Assembly: GCA_013399855.1 (NCBI GenBank)
Contig: VXAY01006798.1
Span: 159,808 to 223,807, forward strand
DNA length: 64,000 nt
Source of the DNA: Oxyruncus cristatus
Taxonomy: Eukaryota; Chordata; Aves; Passeriformes; Cotingidae
Direction: 5' to 3'
The notes under the pieces are model-generated. The model searched no databases. It was not told where the DNA came from and saw only the letters and a program-made list of their open reading frames with translations. Positions 1-24,420 of this stretch are shown one piece after another. Position numbers and translations under genes: made by a program. Every line of letters starts with the position of its first letter. The first letter of the stretch is position 1.

Positions 1-1391
1 TTTTTGGCATATTATCCTGGCAGTTTTAATGCATTGGGATTCAATTTGTTATATATGTCCTTTTAAGGTGTGAAAATGTTTGTAACCACTAATAACCATC
101 ATACTTCTTAAATAAGCTGTATAAAATGTCAGGCCACCCAGTGTGCTGGTTCAACACCATTTGGAAGTTTATCATCAATTCTTTTGTAGGCTACTCAGAT
201 ACAAGTTTGTGGTTTCTTCTTGTCAGGAACGAGTTGTAGGTGACTACTTAGGATGAAAAATTGCAGTGCTTTGCTCTGGAATGTATCAAATTTAGTCGGT
301 CCTGTCCCACAAATGATAGAATCAGTAATATGTCAGAAGAATGTTTTGAGCCAGACTGAATTTACACTGTCAAAAGAGAGCTGTTGACCAATCCGGGTAA
401 TATTCCTAGATTCAAATAAGTTTACCTGGAACTGGAATCTCATTTTTCTTGTAGTCAGAATGTAAAGTGTCAGTTTATCTACTGCCAGATAAACCTCAAC
501 AGGCAGGTTCAAGGGCTGCTGGTAGGGCTCACATCTTTCAGGGCAGTATCTGGGCATATTGTGTATAAGAATGGAAAACTGAAACTATGTGACTTCAGTG
601 TAAAATACATCATTTTTTCCCTCTGGATAGCTGCGGGGCAAATACAGTACCAGCTGTTTCAGTGTCCATTCTTGCAATCAACCCTGTCACATGTTAACCT
701 TTTATAAGGGAACTCATTGACCCTTTGAACTCCAGTGGACTTCAGTGAGACTGTGGGTTTTATAGGGACTACTTGGATACAGAAATAGTTGCCATTTTGA
801 CCAGTTAGCAAATAAGGGATATTTATAAGAGATAGAAGATGCTTAATGCACAGTTGCAACAAAGCAAACATTTTAAAATTAGTAGGTTTTAAGTTAGATT
901 ATGTCTACCATACTTAGCTTTTCTAACAATTTAACCCCTTCTTCCTGTTAAAATGTTGATTTGAGTTCTGTTTTCTTGGTCTCTTAGTCACTATAATTTG
1001 TAGCTTCCATTGGGAAGTGATTTAAAGAACAAATGCCCTTAATGTTTGAGCAGATAGTCTTGTACCTAAGATAATTCAGGTCTTGTTTATTTTTTAGCAA
1101 CTCTTCCTGCTTCCCCCACAAGCTATTCCTGTAGGAAGGTTGCTTTGGGATTTTTGTTGCTTTCAGTTTGTTTCAATAACAGTTTTTTATTTACTAGTGG
1201 ACTACCTGGGAAAGGTGCAGACACTTTGGATTTGCTGTCTAAATAAGAGTTGTTTCAAATGTGCATGTCTCATGAATTCATGTTTAGCAGAAAGCTGTAG
1301 CTTTAGGACAAAATGTGACCTGATAGCATTTGGAAAAGTATCTTCTGCTGAGTTTGTATGATACTAATAGAAAAGCTGTAACTGTGATGGT

Positions 1392-1434
<43 letters not shown>

Positions 1435-2349
1435 TGAAATTTTAAAATATAATTCATGATGTTTACAGTAAGAAACTATTTCATGCCACTGGGTTTTTAG
1501 TTACTCTTACAACTTATTGCCATGAGCTCATTTTGCTTATTGCATTAGCCAGTCATTACAGTTCTTAACCTTTTGAAGTATATGAAATAACTTGGATTAA
1601 AAAAACTTAGAGCAATAACATTTGAATTGTTATGCTAGTTAGAAATTTTTGGTAAACATGAGCTTCTTACTCTTTTAAGTCTTCATCAGAATGCCTTTGA
1701 GAGGGGATGTGGTTTTCCCCAGGTACTTTCTTGGATTTGTTATTCCTGTTAGACCGTGTTTTAAAAATAATTTTTAAATTTATTTTTTTATTTCACTGGT
1801 TCCAGAATTACAGATGGACTTGCAGGCTTGGCTGAACTTTCTGTTCTTTACTCTGTTTTTCATTTGAGACATACTTTTTGACAAGAAAGGAGAGGAGATA
1901 CGGAGGGAGAGATAATGAAGTAGCTGTTTTGTGTAAAACCAACTTGAGAGAGATAGAAGGAACTTGCAATTCGAGATTTTTCTCATCCTTTTGAGCTAAC
2001 CATGTTGATAGTGCGTTGTCACTGTCAGGGCATCCTAAGTTCTATAGGTAATACAAGTGCCATAGTTGTACCCACAGCCGTGTCCTCAAGACAGGAGCTT
2101 TAAGGGGGTGATGTACAGTAAGATGGTTTGGGATTCAGAACTAACTTCAAGCAATTTTATGTTGTTTTAAGAAGTTTTATACCATTGTAGTGATTCGAGG
2201 GAGGTGATTTTTGCTAGAATATTGTGGTCATGTGTCAGCTTGGGGAAAAGAGAATGGAAAATGGTTAAGAAACCTGCAAATTCCAGAGTAATTTTGATAT
2301 AGTTTTTAAGAATTTTTTTTTTTTTAATAACTAACATTCACATTCCCAG
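1..2349 (+). other. DDX17: DDX17 intron upstream of the first exon visible here
   Basis: AT-rich sequence with no open reading frame resembling a known protein. It ends in the acceptor at 2348-2349 that precedes the first recognisable DDX17 exon, so it is read as intron. It contains an uninterrupted run of 41 T at 1393-1433. The initiating exon, which encodes the glycine/arginine-rich N-terminus in known DDX17 proteins, is not visible and should lie left of the window. Confidence 0.8.
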
Positions 2350-15186
<12,837 letters not shown>

Positions 15187-17830
15187 GACCACTTGGTGAC
15201 CAGTGTAGACCTCTTGCATTTAAAGGAACCTTTTCTTTCTCTTCTTTCCCATTGTGATGTCTCTCATGCAGATTAGACTTAGAATTCACCATTTAAATCC
15301 CTTGAGCCCATCAAAAATGGCCCCCAGTCCACGTTAATGACCCTGTCCTCTTTTTTCTTTTCTTTTTTTTTTTTTTTTTTTTTTTAAGGATTTTTTTTAT
15401 TTGATTGGAAATTTTTTTTAAGAGATATATATAGTTGACTGGAAAATTTATTATTTTTAACTTGCATGTTGATGAATTTGGAAATTTTATTTTCTCTAAA
15501 GGAAATGGGTATAAGGCAGATAGGTCCCAGCTCGATCATCTTGGTGTCTAAGGTTTGTGTGAAAACTTGCTTTTGAGAGGAAGAAGTTTCTATTCTGTAA
15601 CACGTTAACTTAATTTCAGGAAGTATCAAGAGAGGTGAGAAACTGGGGAGCCAAAAAGCACTTCATTTAAAATATAAATGCAAGGGAGCAATGCTCGCTT
15701 CTCCTTATTTTTTTTTTTAAGTAGCTCACTGTTATTGCTTGTAATCTTATCGTAGATGACTTTCTGTAGGAAAACTCTGCTCATTTGTCTGAGCTGGCAG
15801 TGTTCAGAGTAATGCCTTATTGTCGGCATTTTCCACAGCTCTGGAAGCCCCATCTTCTCATACCTGTAGCAACCAGCAGTAGGGAGGTTGGAATTAAAAA
15901 TGCAGTGTCTGAGACCAAACCTGCCTTGGATCTGATACCTGAAAACCTGGTAGTTGCTGTGGGTACCACTGCTAAAATACTCAGTCAAGTAAATTCTTTC
16001 ATGCGGAGCCTGGTTATTGTTAAATTAGTTTCTGCTCTTAAATTCCTGTTGTTGGGTTTATTGAGAGAAGTCTTACTCGAGAGCCAAGAAACTAAACAAA
16101 TGATGAACAGTGTATCTTGTCTGTCCTTCATAAACTCCCTCCCTTTTGCCATGGGGAATGTTCTGAATGCCACTATGCTCAATAAAATGTGACAGAGTTT
16201 TCCACACTTGAATTTAAGAGGCTTGAATAGAGTGGGCTGGGGGGGAGGGCAAAGGGGGAGGAAGAGAGGAGGAGGAGGAGGAGATTGACTGGGATCTCCT
16301 TTCCATGAGGTAAGCGGTGAACTGGTTAGTGCATCTTGATTCTGAAGCTTTATTTCTTTTGTACCTTGCTCTGAGTATTGCTTTCTCTGGCTTTCGAGTG
16401 CATTTCCCTGCTCCATTGGTCCCTTTGAGCTGAGCTCTTGCAGGTAGGTAGTATTTTAGAAAATGTTAGAGAAGAGTGAAATTTTAGTAAATACATAAAT
16501 AAAACTTGTTTATTTTACAGGCTAAGGTGGGTGTGAGGGGGGTTCCCCTCTTTAGTAAAGCATGTTGTTGACTTTGTATTTCTAATACCAGACGGTTCAG
16601 AGACAGTAGATGATAACAGGAGTTGGCTGCTCTTGATCTGATAATATGACAAAAGTATGGATGCATCTCCTGGTTTGAGGCGTGCTCTTTGCATTATAAG
16701 AGTGCAGGGGGTTGTGGGTTTTTTCTGTTGGTGTTATTGCATATGGATGAACAAGGCAGCCCACTCCTTCTGTAGCAGAGTGGAACTTCTTATAACCCTG
16801 GAAAAGAGCTTGCTTATACTGAAATGATTTCTTTTTAAATTGAATTTCTTCCCAGAGTAAAATTTTGGGGGTTGATTTTTTTTTTTTTTTTTTGGGTGCA
16901 TTACACAGGTAGGTTGCTGACAGGGAGAAGGGAGAGATCTTCCAGAACCTCAGTTCCCTCATTCCATTTTATAATTCTAGTGCATGGGCAGGAAGTTCCT
17001 TTGCTTGTGTTAAGTGAAAGCCAGAAACATTTTGTTTATCCAGGCACTGACTGACTTGTCTTTGGCCTCCCTCACAGGCAAATATAGAGCTTTTTTTTTT
17101 TCCCTTTCTTTGTTTTAAATTTGAGAGTTGAATGCAAAAATGTGTTTGAGGGGTGTTGGAGTAGGACATCTCACTGACTGGCTTTAAAAAGGGTCTCTGG
17201 ACCGCCAAAGCTGCCTTATAGTCTGTTATAGCTTTCACTTCTTTTTGGGGGGACTTGTGCACACGTAAACATCGATGCCAAGTCTTGCTTTGTTGCTGTT
17301 GAGGTCAGCTGAAGTCCAGGGTCTTGGTTCAGTTCAGAGTGTCAACCAGACTGTTGAGTGCATAAATGCACCGTGGCATGTGCTGCCCCTGTCCCACCTG
17401 GTGCTCGCTGCTCTCTTCCATATACCAGCTGGAGGGCCCTTGTCGATAAAGCATTAGTCTCTAGTGTTGTTTGCATTGTTTTCAATCTGTAAAAAGTTTG
17501 TGGGAGTGTCAGATGAGTTGGGTGTCTCCTCCCCTCCCACTTCCTGAAGCAATTTACTGTTTGGACTTCTCTGAACAATGGAAGGGTTAGTGGCTTTGTG
17601 TGGGATCAGCATCTTGTTTCACACACCTGCTGGTCTCTGAACACATTCCTGTTGTATTAATGAAGACTTGAATTGAGAGATTCGTAGATCTGTGGTGTTC
17701 AGGCACAGGATACTAAGAGCTATGTTACTATTCTTAGTTTGTAAATTGTCCTTTTGATACCATCTTGTTTTCTTTTGTAGGTATAAATAAAAACACTGTT
17801 GTCAATAAATTGTGAACTTTGTCTTTATTT
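15187..17830 (+). other. DDX17: DDX17 3' UTR
   Basis: About 2.6 kb of AT-rich sequence with no coding potential, running from the DDX17 stop to poly(A) signals at 17786-17791 and 17804-17809. Earlier AATAAA hexamers near 16181 and 16497 could give shorter transcripts. It contains a long T run near 15361-15385. Confidence 0.8.
17786..17829. terminator. Opposed poly(A) signals of DDX17 and KDELR3
   Basis: Plus-strand AATAAA occurs at 17786-17791 and 17804-17809, for DDX17. A minus-strand AATAAA (TTTATT on the plus strand) occurs at 17824-17829 and is the best candidate for KDELR3. With normal cleavage 10-30 nt beyond each signal, the two mRNAs would overlap at their 3' ends by roughly 10-30 nt. 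Confidence 0.65.
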
Positions 17831-18591
17831 TTGAAATGTAAAGCCGTCTTTGCCCCTGTTCTTCCCAGTTCTTAAAGTCAAATTCAAGGAGACAGAAACA
17901 CCTCTTGGCAACCCACTGAATTTTAAATGAAATCGTCCCCATCTGTAGGATATGAGGAACTGAAAGTGAGTGAGCAGGGGAGGATGTTTGAATACTTGTG
18001 GAACTAGAAGATTCATGTCACTCAAACGGAATGTGTTTTTCTTGAATGTTACAGGACCTGAATATGGAGAGGGTCAAGCAGAGTTAATTTTGAAGAGGGT
18101 GTTAGTTCATACAGAGTTAAAGTAACAGTTTGTAGCATCTGCTGTGTCAGATGTGGCCACCTGTGAAATAGATCAGTGGCTTTTGTCTTGTGCTATCAGA
18201 CTTAATAGTACCATGGTCCCTTTACCATGGCGACTTGATAAAGGACTAAAGGGAGTGACAAATTCCCTTATACTCCTTGTGCTGCCTCATGTTCAAGGTA
18301 GAGGTGTGTTTTGGAGGTAGATGCTGGGAAGAGCCAGGAGAGAATAATTTGCACTACTTCAGTATTGGCCAGCACTACTTAGACTAGCACCAAATTCAAG
18401 TGAGAAGAAATAAAAAAATGAAGGGGAAGAGTCTCATGGATGAAAAGCATTCCAGCTTTCCAAGCCTCGTCTTCCTGGCACCGGGTTGAAACTTGGCTGA
18501 ACCATCTGTTAGTGAAAAAGGGCCAGGGAAGGAAAACTGTGACCTTAAAACCTTCGTCTTCAGGATTTCTTGCGTTGTCTGTGGAATGTCT
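17805..18591 (-). other. KDELR3: KDELR3 3' UTR
   Basis: Sequence between the KDELR3 stop codon (18592-18594) and the minus-strand AATAAA at 17829-17824. It has no coding potential. The exact end is inferred from the poly(A) hexamer only. Confidence 0.55.
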
Positions 18592-21500
18592 TCAAACAGG
18601 CATGGGGAGACTTAGCTTCTTTCCTTTTAGGACTGTGTAAAGAGAAAAGGTAATGAATGAACTTTGGGGAATTCAATTATTATTGTTTAAACAATTTTAT
18701 TCTGAATTGCTGTTTAGAGCACGGGATAATGGGGGTGCCAGATTTGCAAACTGCAAATGGGAGACAACTACTACAAAATTGCTGCTAAGAGGGGAAACTC
18801 CACAAGCTAGCTATTCTCCTTTATACTAAAGGAAAAGGTTCCTGTTTCCTCTTCCATGGCTACTTGCTCTCCCATGTGGACCCTTTTTTTTTGTAATGAT
18901 GTGCTATCCTTAGTGCTTTTCTCCTTTTGATATAGACCAGGGCCTGAATAAACAGTCTGTGGCCAGGCCCTCCTGCACCTGCCCCACCCTGTCTGATCTG
19001 AAACCTGGGACGGCAGGGGTGCCTCTGGTGGGGTGCATGGAGCAGTGGCTGCCCTGGATGCGTGATGGTTGGCGGGGCACAGTGGCTGTCGGCCTGGTAC
19101 GGGGATGCACCCTGGGGGTGGGTGCTGGGACCTGTCTCTTGGGTGCCAGAGGGAAGGGCATTAATGTCTGACAACGTTCCACAGAGGGCTGTGAGTGCCT
19201 GATGGACCAGGTGGGGCTGCAGGGACTGTGCTGGGCTGGAGAAACGGGCTGGGGGGAACTTGCGAGGGTCAGTGAATGCAAATGGGGTGGAACAAACCCA
19301 GGCACCAGAATGTGCTGGGGGCTGCCCAGCTGGAAGGTGGCTTGGCAGAAAAGGCCCTGGTGTGTGCTGGTGGACACCAAGTTGAACTCAAGCCACCAGT
19401 GTGCCCTTGTGGCAAAGAAGCAAATGGCCTCTGGAGCTGCAGGGCCAGTAGGGGGGTCCTTCCTCTCTACTCAGCCTTGGAGACGCTACAGCTGGAGTGG
19501 TGGGTTCAGCTCTGGACTCCAGAAGAAGAGACAAGGACATACTGGAGCAAGTCACGAAGGACCACAGGAGCACCTCCCATAGGAGCGCAGGCTGTGGGCT
19601 GAGACTGTTCAGCCTTGAGAAGGTGAGGGGGATGTCACCCGTGTGTACAAATGTCTGATGGAACAATAAAGGAGACAGACCCAGGCTCTGCTGAGTGGTG
19701 CCCAGTGATAAGGCATGGGGCAATGGGAAATTCCACTTAAACATCAGAAAATAACATTTTACAGAGGGTGGTCAGGCACTGGCACAAGTTGCCCAGAGAG
19801 GCTGCATCCCGTAGATAGTCAAAATCTGACGGGCCTTGAACAATGTGCTGTGAGTGGGGCATGGATTACATGATTCCCCCTCTCCTTCCCCTGTCTGCTT
19901 CCAACCCCAGCCATTTGGTGAAATACAAGCTTTGGGGAGCTGAAAGCTTCCTCGGGATATCTTTCATGTCCTTGTATTAAACAGAAGGGAGCTCACCTAG
20001 TTTTGAAAACAAGATAAAGAAGTAGCATTCTATAAAAATCCTTTTGCAATGTTTTGATATAGGCTCTGAAGTCTTATTTAATACATCTCTTTATATAACA
20101 CATTTTTGCCTTTTTTTTTTTTCCCTTCAGCACTGATGCCCTTTTGTCTGAGTTCTTCAGTGTTAGAAATGTTTTGAAAAGTTGGGCTTTTTGAAAGAAT
20201 GTAAGAGAGATGCAACCTGCTATAATATTGCTGGCTCTCATAAATGACTGCAAAGCATTTGCATATCTTCAGACACTATTTCTCTCCCATGATCCAGAAC
20301 GTTTGTGTAAAAGAAGAGATGGGAAAAAAAAGCAATTCTCTTCCTGCTGTGATGTTCCAGGGACAAATGTTTTTTCTTCTGCCTCCTGTATCATCTAAAT
20401 TTTGCAGCTCTGTCACTAGCGGTGTGAGACTGAAAGCCAGCAGTTGTGTTTTTTCCCCCTTTTGTTCCACCATCACAACTACAAAGGGTATCGATTTCTC
20501 ACAAAATACAGAAAGGCATGGGACACATGAATGGAGCGAAGCTAAAATGGGAATTAGTTTAGAAAAGGGGAAAAAAAGGAATTGACGTGGAGCACCTTGA
20601 TGGCAGTTTTACAAAGTAATTTTCTGGCTACAAAAGTATTGAATGACAGAAGGAAGTCTTAATCTGCCAAGGCCAGCCACCTGCTCAGTGCTCCTGTCAC
20701 CTCTCTATCAGCAGGTACAGCGCATGACGCTACCAAAAATCCATCCCTTGAAATGTCAAACGCGGGCCATCACTACTGCTTTTGGCAGGCTAGAAAACGA
20801 TTGTCCACTCAGGCAATTTCATCTAATTCTGTCCTCAACAGAAAGGTGGTTTAGTTGAGGCAAACCACAGTCTGTTCTACCAGGATTTATGCCCTCGGTG
20901 TGCTCGTTAGCTTTTTTTTTTTTTCGTTCACCAAAACACGGCACTGAAAAGGAAGGGGCATCTGATTTTGGAAAGTGTCTCTTCTGTGCAGATGCCCATC
21001 TTCCTACAGATTAGTTCTTGATAACGTTCCATCTTTCCCATCAAAGGAAAAGTAGGCTTAATAATGTCTCCTTATGTCTGCAGTTGCCTTCTCAGGTACA
21101 TTGTCTGCCTGCAGCTATTTTTTCCCCTTCAAAGTTTTTTTTTTTTTTTTTTGTGTGATTCATAATCTTTCAGAATGGATGTAGAATTGAAATGTACCTC
21201 AGTTCTTAACTTCCCAAGGTGGGGTTAAACTAGGCTTAGCTCTGGTTTAATTTCTGCTGTATTTCACAGGCACTTTTAGAGCTTTGTGAGCAGTGATGCC
21301 CACATGCATTTAACAAACGGGTTTCTTATACTGGACTCCAGGTGCACAAGAGGCATCACAGATACAGCAAAGAATAAAGTCATGCAAGGATTAACTCATG
21401 GCAAACTGCAGCTCTGCTGTGCATTGCAAGAGTGTTGAATGAACATTTTAGATTTATACCGACCTATTTACCTACCTTTGGTGACATAAAGGTAGAAGAA

Positions 21501-23945
21501 GTCACAGTAGAAGATGGTTTGTACCACCCCAGAAACTACAGCGATCTGGTCATAGAAATTCTCTGTGTGGTAGCGCCAGACCCAGTTGGCAATGTAGAGA
21601 GCGCGGTACAGGCCCAGGAAGAAAAGGTAGTGTGTTGTGATGGTCTCTGCTTCCCCTGTCTTGCTGATCATGAAGAGCTGAGGAAGGATAGCCACGGACT
21701 CCAGGTAGATGGAGAAGGTCCAGAGTATCTGTGAGGTGCAAAACGAAGGCAGTGGGGAGTCGGTGCTGGTTAATATGTGTTAAGACCCAAAGCTTTTTTC
21801 TTTGGCAAAGCACTGATGTGTGAGCGGCACGAGTAGTGCTGCTGAAGTTGGGGGAAATGAGCCTTCTGTGCTGGGACTGAGAGGAGACAGCGCTGAGCGC
21901 CTTCAAGGCCTGCCAACTTTACCTTTCCTGCCTGCTTTTACTGTTAAAAATCTTGGTTATTCAACATGGTTCTCCCTCTGCTGCCTGGTGTCAGGCTGCT
22001 GCTTCCCCTCCCTTTTCCTGCCTCAGCTTTTGCTTACCTCCAAGGGGGTGAAGCTGTGGTTCTCCAAAAATGACAGGCCTGTGACAGGGACCAGCAGGAA
22101 CTCAAGGCGAAAAGAGTCATTCTCGCTGTCAAATGTTTTCCGGAATTTCACGTAGATCATGTACACGGTGACGTAGGCACATATCAAAAAAATGACCTGG
22201 GGGAGAGAAGGGAGATGGCAAGACCTCACCTGCAATTGCACATTCTGTACTTAGAGGACAGTTTCGCCAAAGGTCTGTAAACCTGGTTCTTGTGCGGCCA
22301 TGCCAGGGCGAGATAGTGGTGAATGCTTTTCCTGTGCTGGCTTATGGATTGACTTCTGCTGGAGATACTCCAGTGGTCAAGTAAAGCTTGCCCCACCATG
22401 AGGATCTGTCTCTGTTGGATGTCAGAGGGAAGGACAGTAATGCGCTGACAATGGACCCTCTGTGTGCTCTGGGGCTCTGTATGAAGAGGTTGGTTTGGTA
22501 GCAGCCTTCTGTTAACATTCCTGCTGTGCAAGGACACCCAGGCTTGGTTCACAGCATCTCTTTCTAGTTTTAGTGGTACTAAATGTGGCTCAGCTCACTC
22601 ACTGACTCTGGTGACGGTTTTTTTTTTTTTTTGGTAATGGAGAGCCAGTGACACCAAAGGAAGCATCTCTACCTCCCCTTCCTGGCTGAAAAACTCACTT
22701 AGTGACCACATACCCTCACCTCCCTGAAAAACCACAGCGAGCTGAGGGGAACCTCTGCTGCTGCACTGCCCTCTCCTTACCTTCATCACAGTGTTATAGA
22801 CAGAGATGAAGTTTGTGAACAGGTCCAGATAGCGGGTTGTGAAGACAAGGGCAAAAAGAATCTGACTCTTCCCAGAGATTCCTACATGTCAGGGAGACAA
22901 AAGGAAGGTAAAGCAGATGAAGGGAAGGACCTGTAGGGTGGTGGTTTCCCCTTATGCCTTCTTTGGAAGCATTTGTATATATGCATGTTGTTTTGTAAGC
23001 CAGGTCTGGTGTGCAGGTGCTGATGTAGCTCTAGACCTACCCCAGGACTGGTTGGAATCTCCCAAGTAAACAGGGCAGGATCCTGCTGATGCTGCTGAGC
23101 CCTGCCTGTAGGGACTGGCGCCCAGTGGGCATGTCCACTGCTTTGGCCAATTCAGTCCTTACTGTTATCAAAAGGCCTTTCTCCTCCCTCCTCTCCCCCT
23201 TTGCTGCCCCCCTCACCAGGGATTGTGTGATGTGACATCTGACATAGGAGGGAAGAGCTGTGGGACCAGCGCAAGGACACTGATAGAGCTTGGTCACTGC
23301 TGGCAGGGAGACGCAGTAAGGCACACCCATTTCTCTACCAGTGATAATGGTCACAGCCCCAGCAGCCCAGCCCCAAAATCTGTCACCAGAGAAACTATGA
23401 ATTCAGCAAAATCCTCCTACAGGAAGCTGTTGTCCTAATTTCCTTACCCCAGGTTGGGGCAGCCTCTGGCACCTGTCCACCACTGGCAGGACCTCCAACC
23501 TAAAGCAGCTTTCTCTCCAGGTTGCTGATGTTGGTGCTGCCACAATTTCTAACTCTCATTTTCCACCTCCCTCTGGCCTTGCTGCCCTCCCCTTCACTTC
23601 ACCACCCCAAGACCAACACCTGCCTGAGACTGTGCCTTGCCACATCACATCCTTCCAACACAGCACTCTCCTTCTGGCAGGGACACCTTCCAGAGGAGGA
23701 GGATGACTTCCCTGCAAGAGCCCAGTGGGGAGGGCTTCCAGTTTGTGTGGGCTATCACTAGTCTTTCTAGCACCCATTTTGCTTGCACCCTTCATCAAGC
23801 TGCCCTCCAAGAAAGAAAGACCACCCTCCTTCCCTGGGGCATGGGAGCACTCACCGGCACAGGACTTGGACTTCAGGATCTTCAGCAAGAGAATAATGAT
23901 GGCCAGCAAGTGGGAGATATCCCCCAGGATGCGGAAGATGTTCAT
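18592..23945 (-). CDS. KDELR3: KDELR3, KDEL endoplasmic-reticulum protein retention receptor 3
   Basis: Seven-helix receptor that binds the C-terminal KDEL signal of escaped ER chaperones in the Golgi and returns them to the ER by COPI. The complete CDS is on the minus strand: 23855-23945, 22781-22881, 22038-22196, 21476-21728 and 18592-18632 (91+101+159+253+41 = 645 nt, 214 residues plus stop, the family's usual length). All junctions are GT-AG with matching phases. It starts [15 protein letters not shown] in a good context (CACCATGA). ERD2 family hallmarks are visible: [18 protein letters not shown], then [19 protein letters not shown], then [15 protein letters not shown]. The 41-nt last exon encodes [13 protein letters not shown], the cytosolic Lys-rich COPI-sorting tail with a serine. 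The PMPV end and the NDSFRLEF region favour KDELR3 over KDELR1 and KDELR2. It converges on DDX17. Confidence 0.96.
19200..19930 (+). mobile_element. CR1 LINE 3' fragment inside the last KDELR3 intron
   Basis: The plus strand matches the conserved end of CR1 ORF2 and its 3' UTR. It contains the 'ctggtggacaccaagttgaa', 'tactggagcaagtcacgaag', 'gagactgttcagccttgaga' and 'ggcacaagttgcccagagag' type blocks in the normal order, ending near 'cttccaaccccagccatttg'. The reading frame is broken. It is antisense to KDELR3 and lies in the intron between coding exons 4 and 5. The 5' border is uncertain. Confidence 0.85.
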
Positions 23946-24420
23946 GGTGCTGGGGGGGCTCCTCTGGGGCGAAGGGAGTGTGGCGCTTTCGGCAGGCAGG
24001 GAGGGCGAGGGCAGGGAGTTTTTCTCCCCGGAGCCTCAACTGAGTGAACAGTCTCCTCCGGCTCAACTTTCCTTTTTGCCCGAGCTCAGAGCCCTCCCTT
24101 CTTGTGGAGCAAAGTTCAGGCTTTCCTCTCCCCTGGTTGTGGGTGCCTTTCCCCTTCCAGCCTGGATGTCTCCCTTATTTACTTTTCCACCAAGGTGGAT
24201 TTTCCCTCTCCCAGGCTAGGGCCTTCCTCTCCCTGCTTTAGGCTGAAAGTTGGGATTTGTCCCCTGGAGAGCCCCAGGCTGAGCAGCCCTGCAGCCAGCG
24301 CTGGGTGACGGTGACGTGGCTCCTGGCTGGCCGGGGAGGAGAGAGAGGAGGAGGCAGAGGCGGGAATAACTGCGCTATTTTTCCCTTTTTCTTTTTTTTC
24401 CTTCCTCTTTTTTCTTTCCC
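23946..24420 (-). promoter_or_regulatory. KDELR3: KDELR3 5' leader and promoter region with a UPRE-like site
   Basis: GC-rich sequence directly upstream of the KDELR3 start codon. TGACGTGG at 24312-24319 matches the unfolded-protein-response element bound by XBP1 and ATF6; KDELR3 is a known ER-stress-induced gene. A minus-strand ATG at 24066 opens a 71-codon frame that overlaps the KDELR3 start out of frame and ends at 23851. It is a candidate upstream ORF if transcription starts far enough upstream. The start site itself cannot be read from sequence. Confidence 0.5.
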
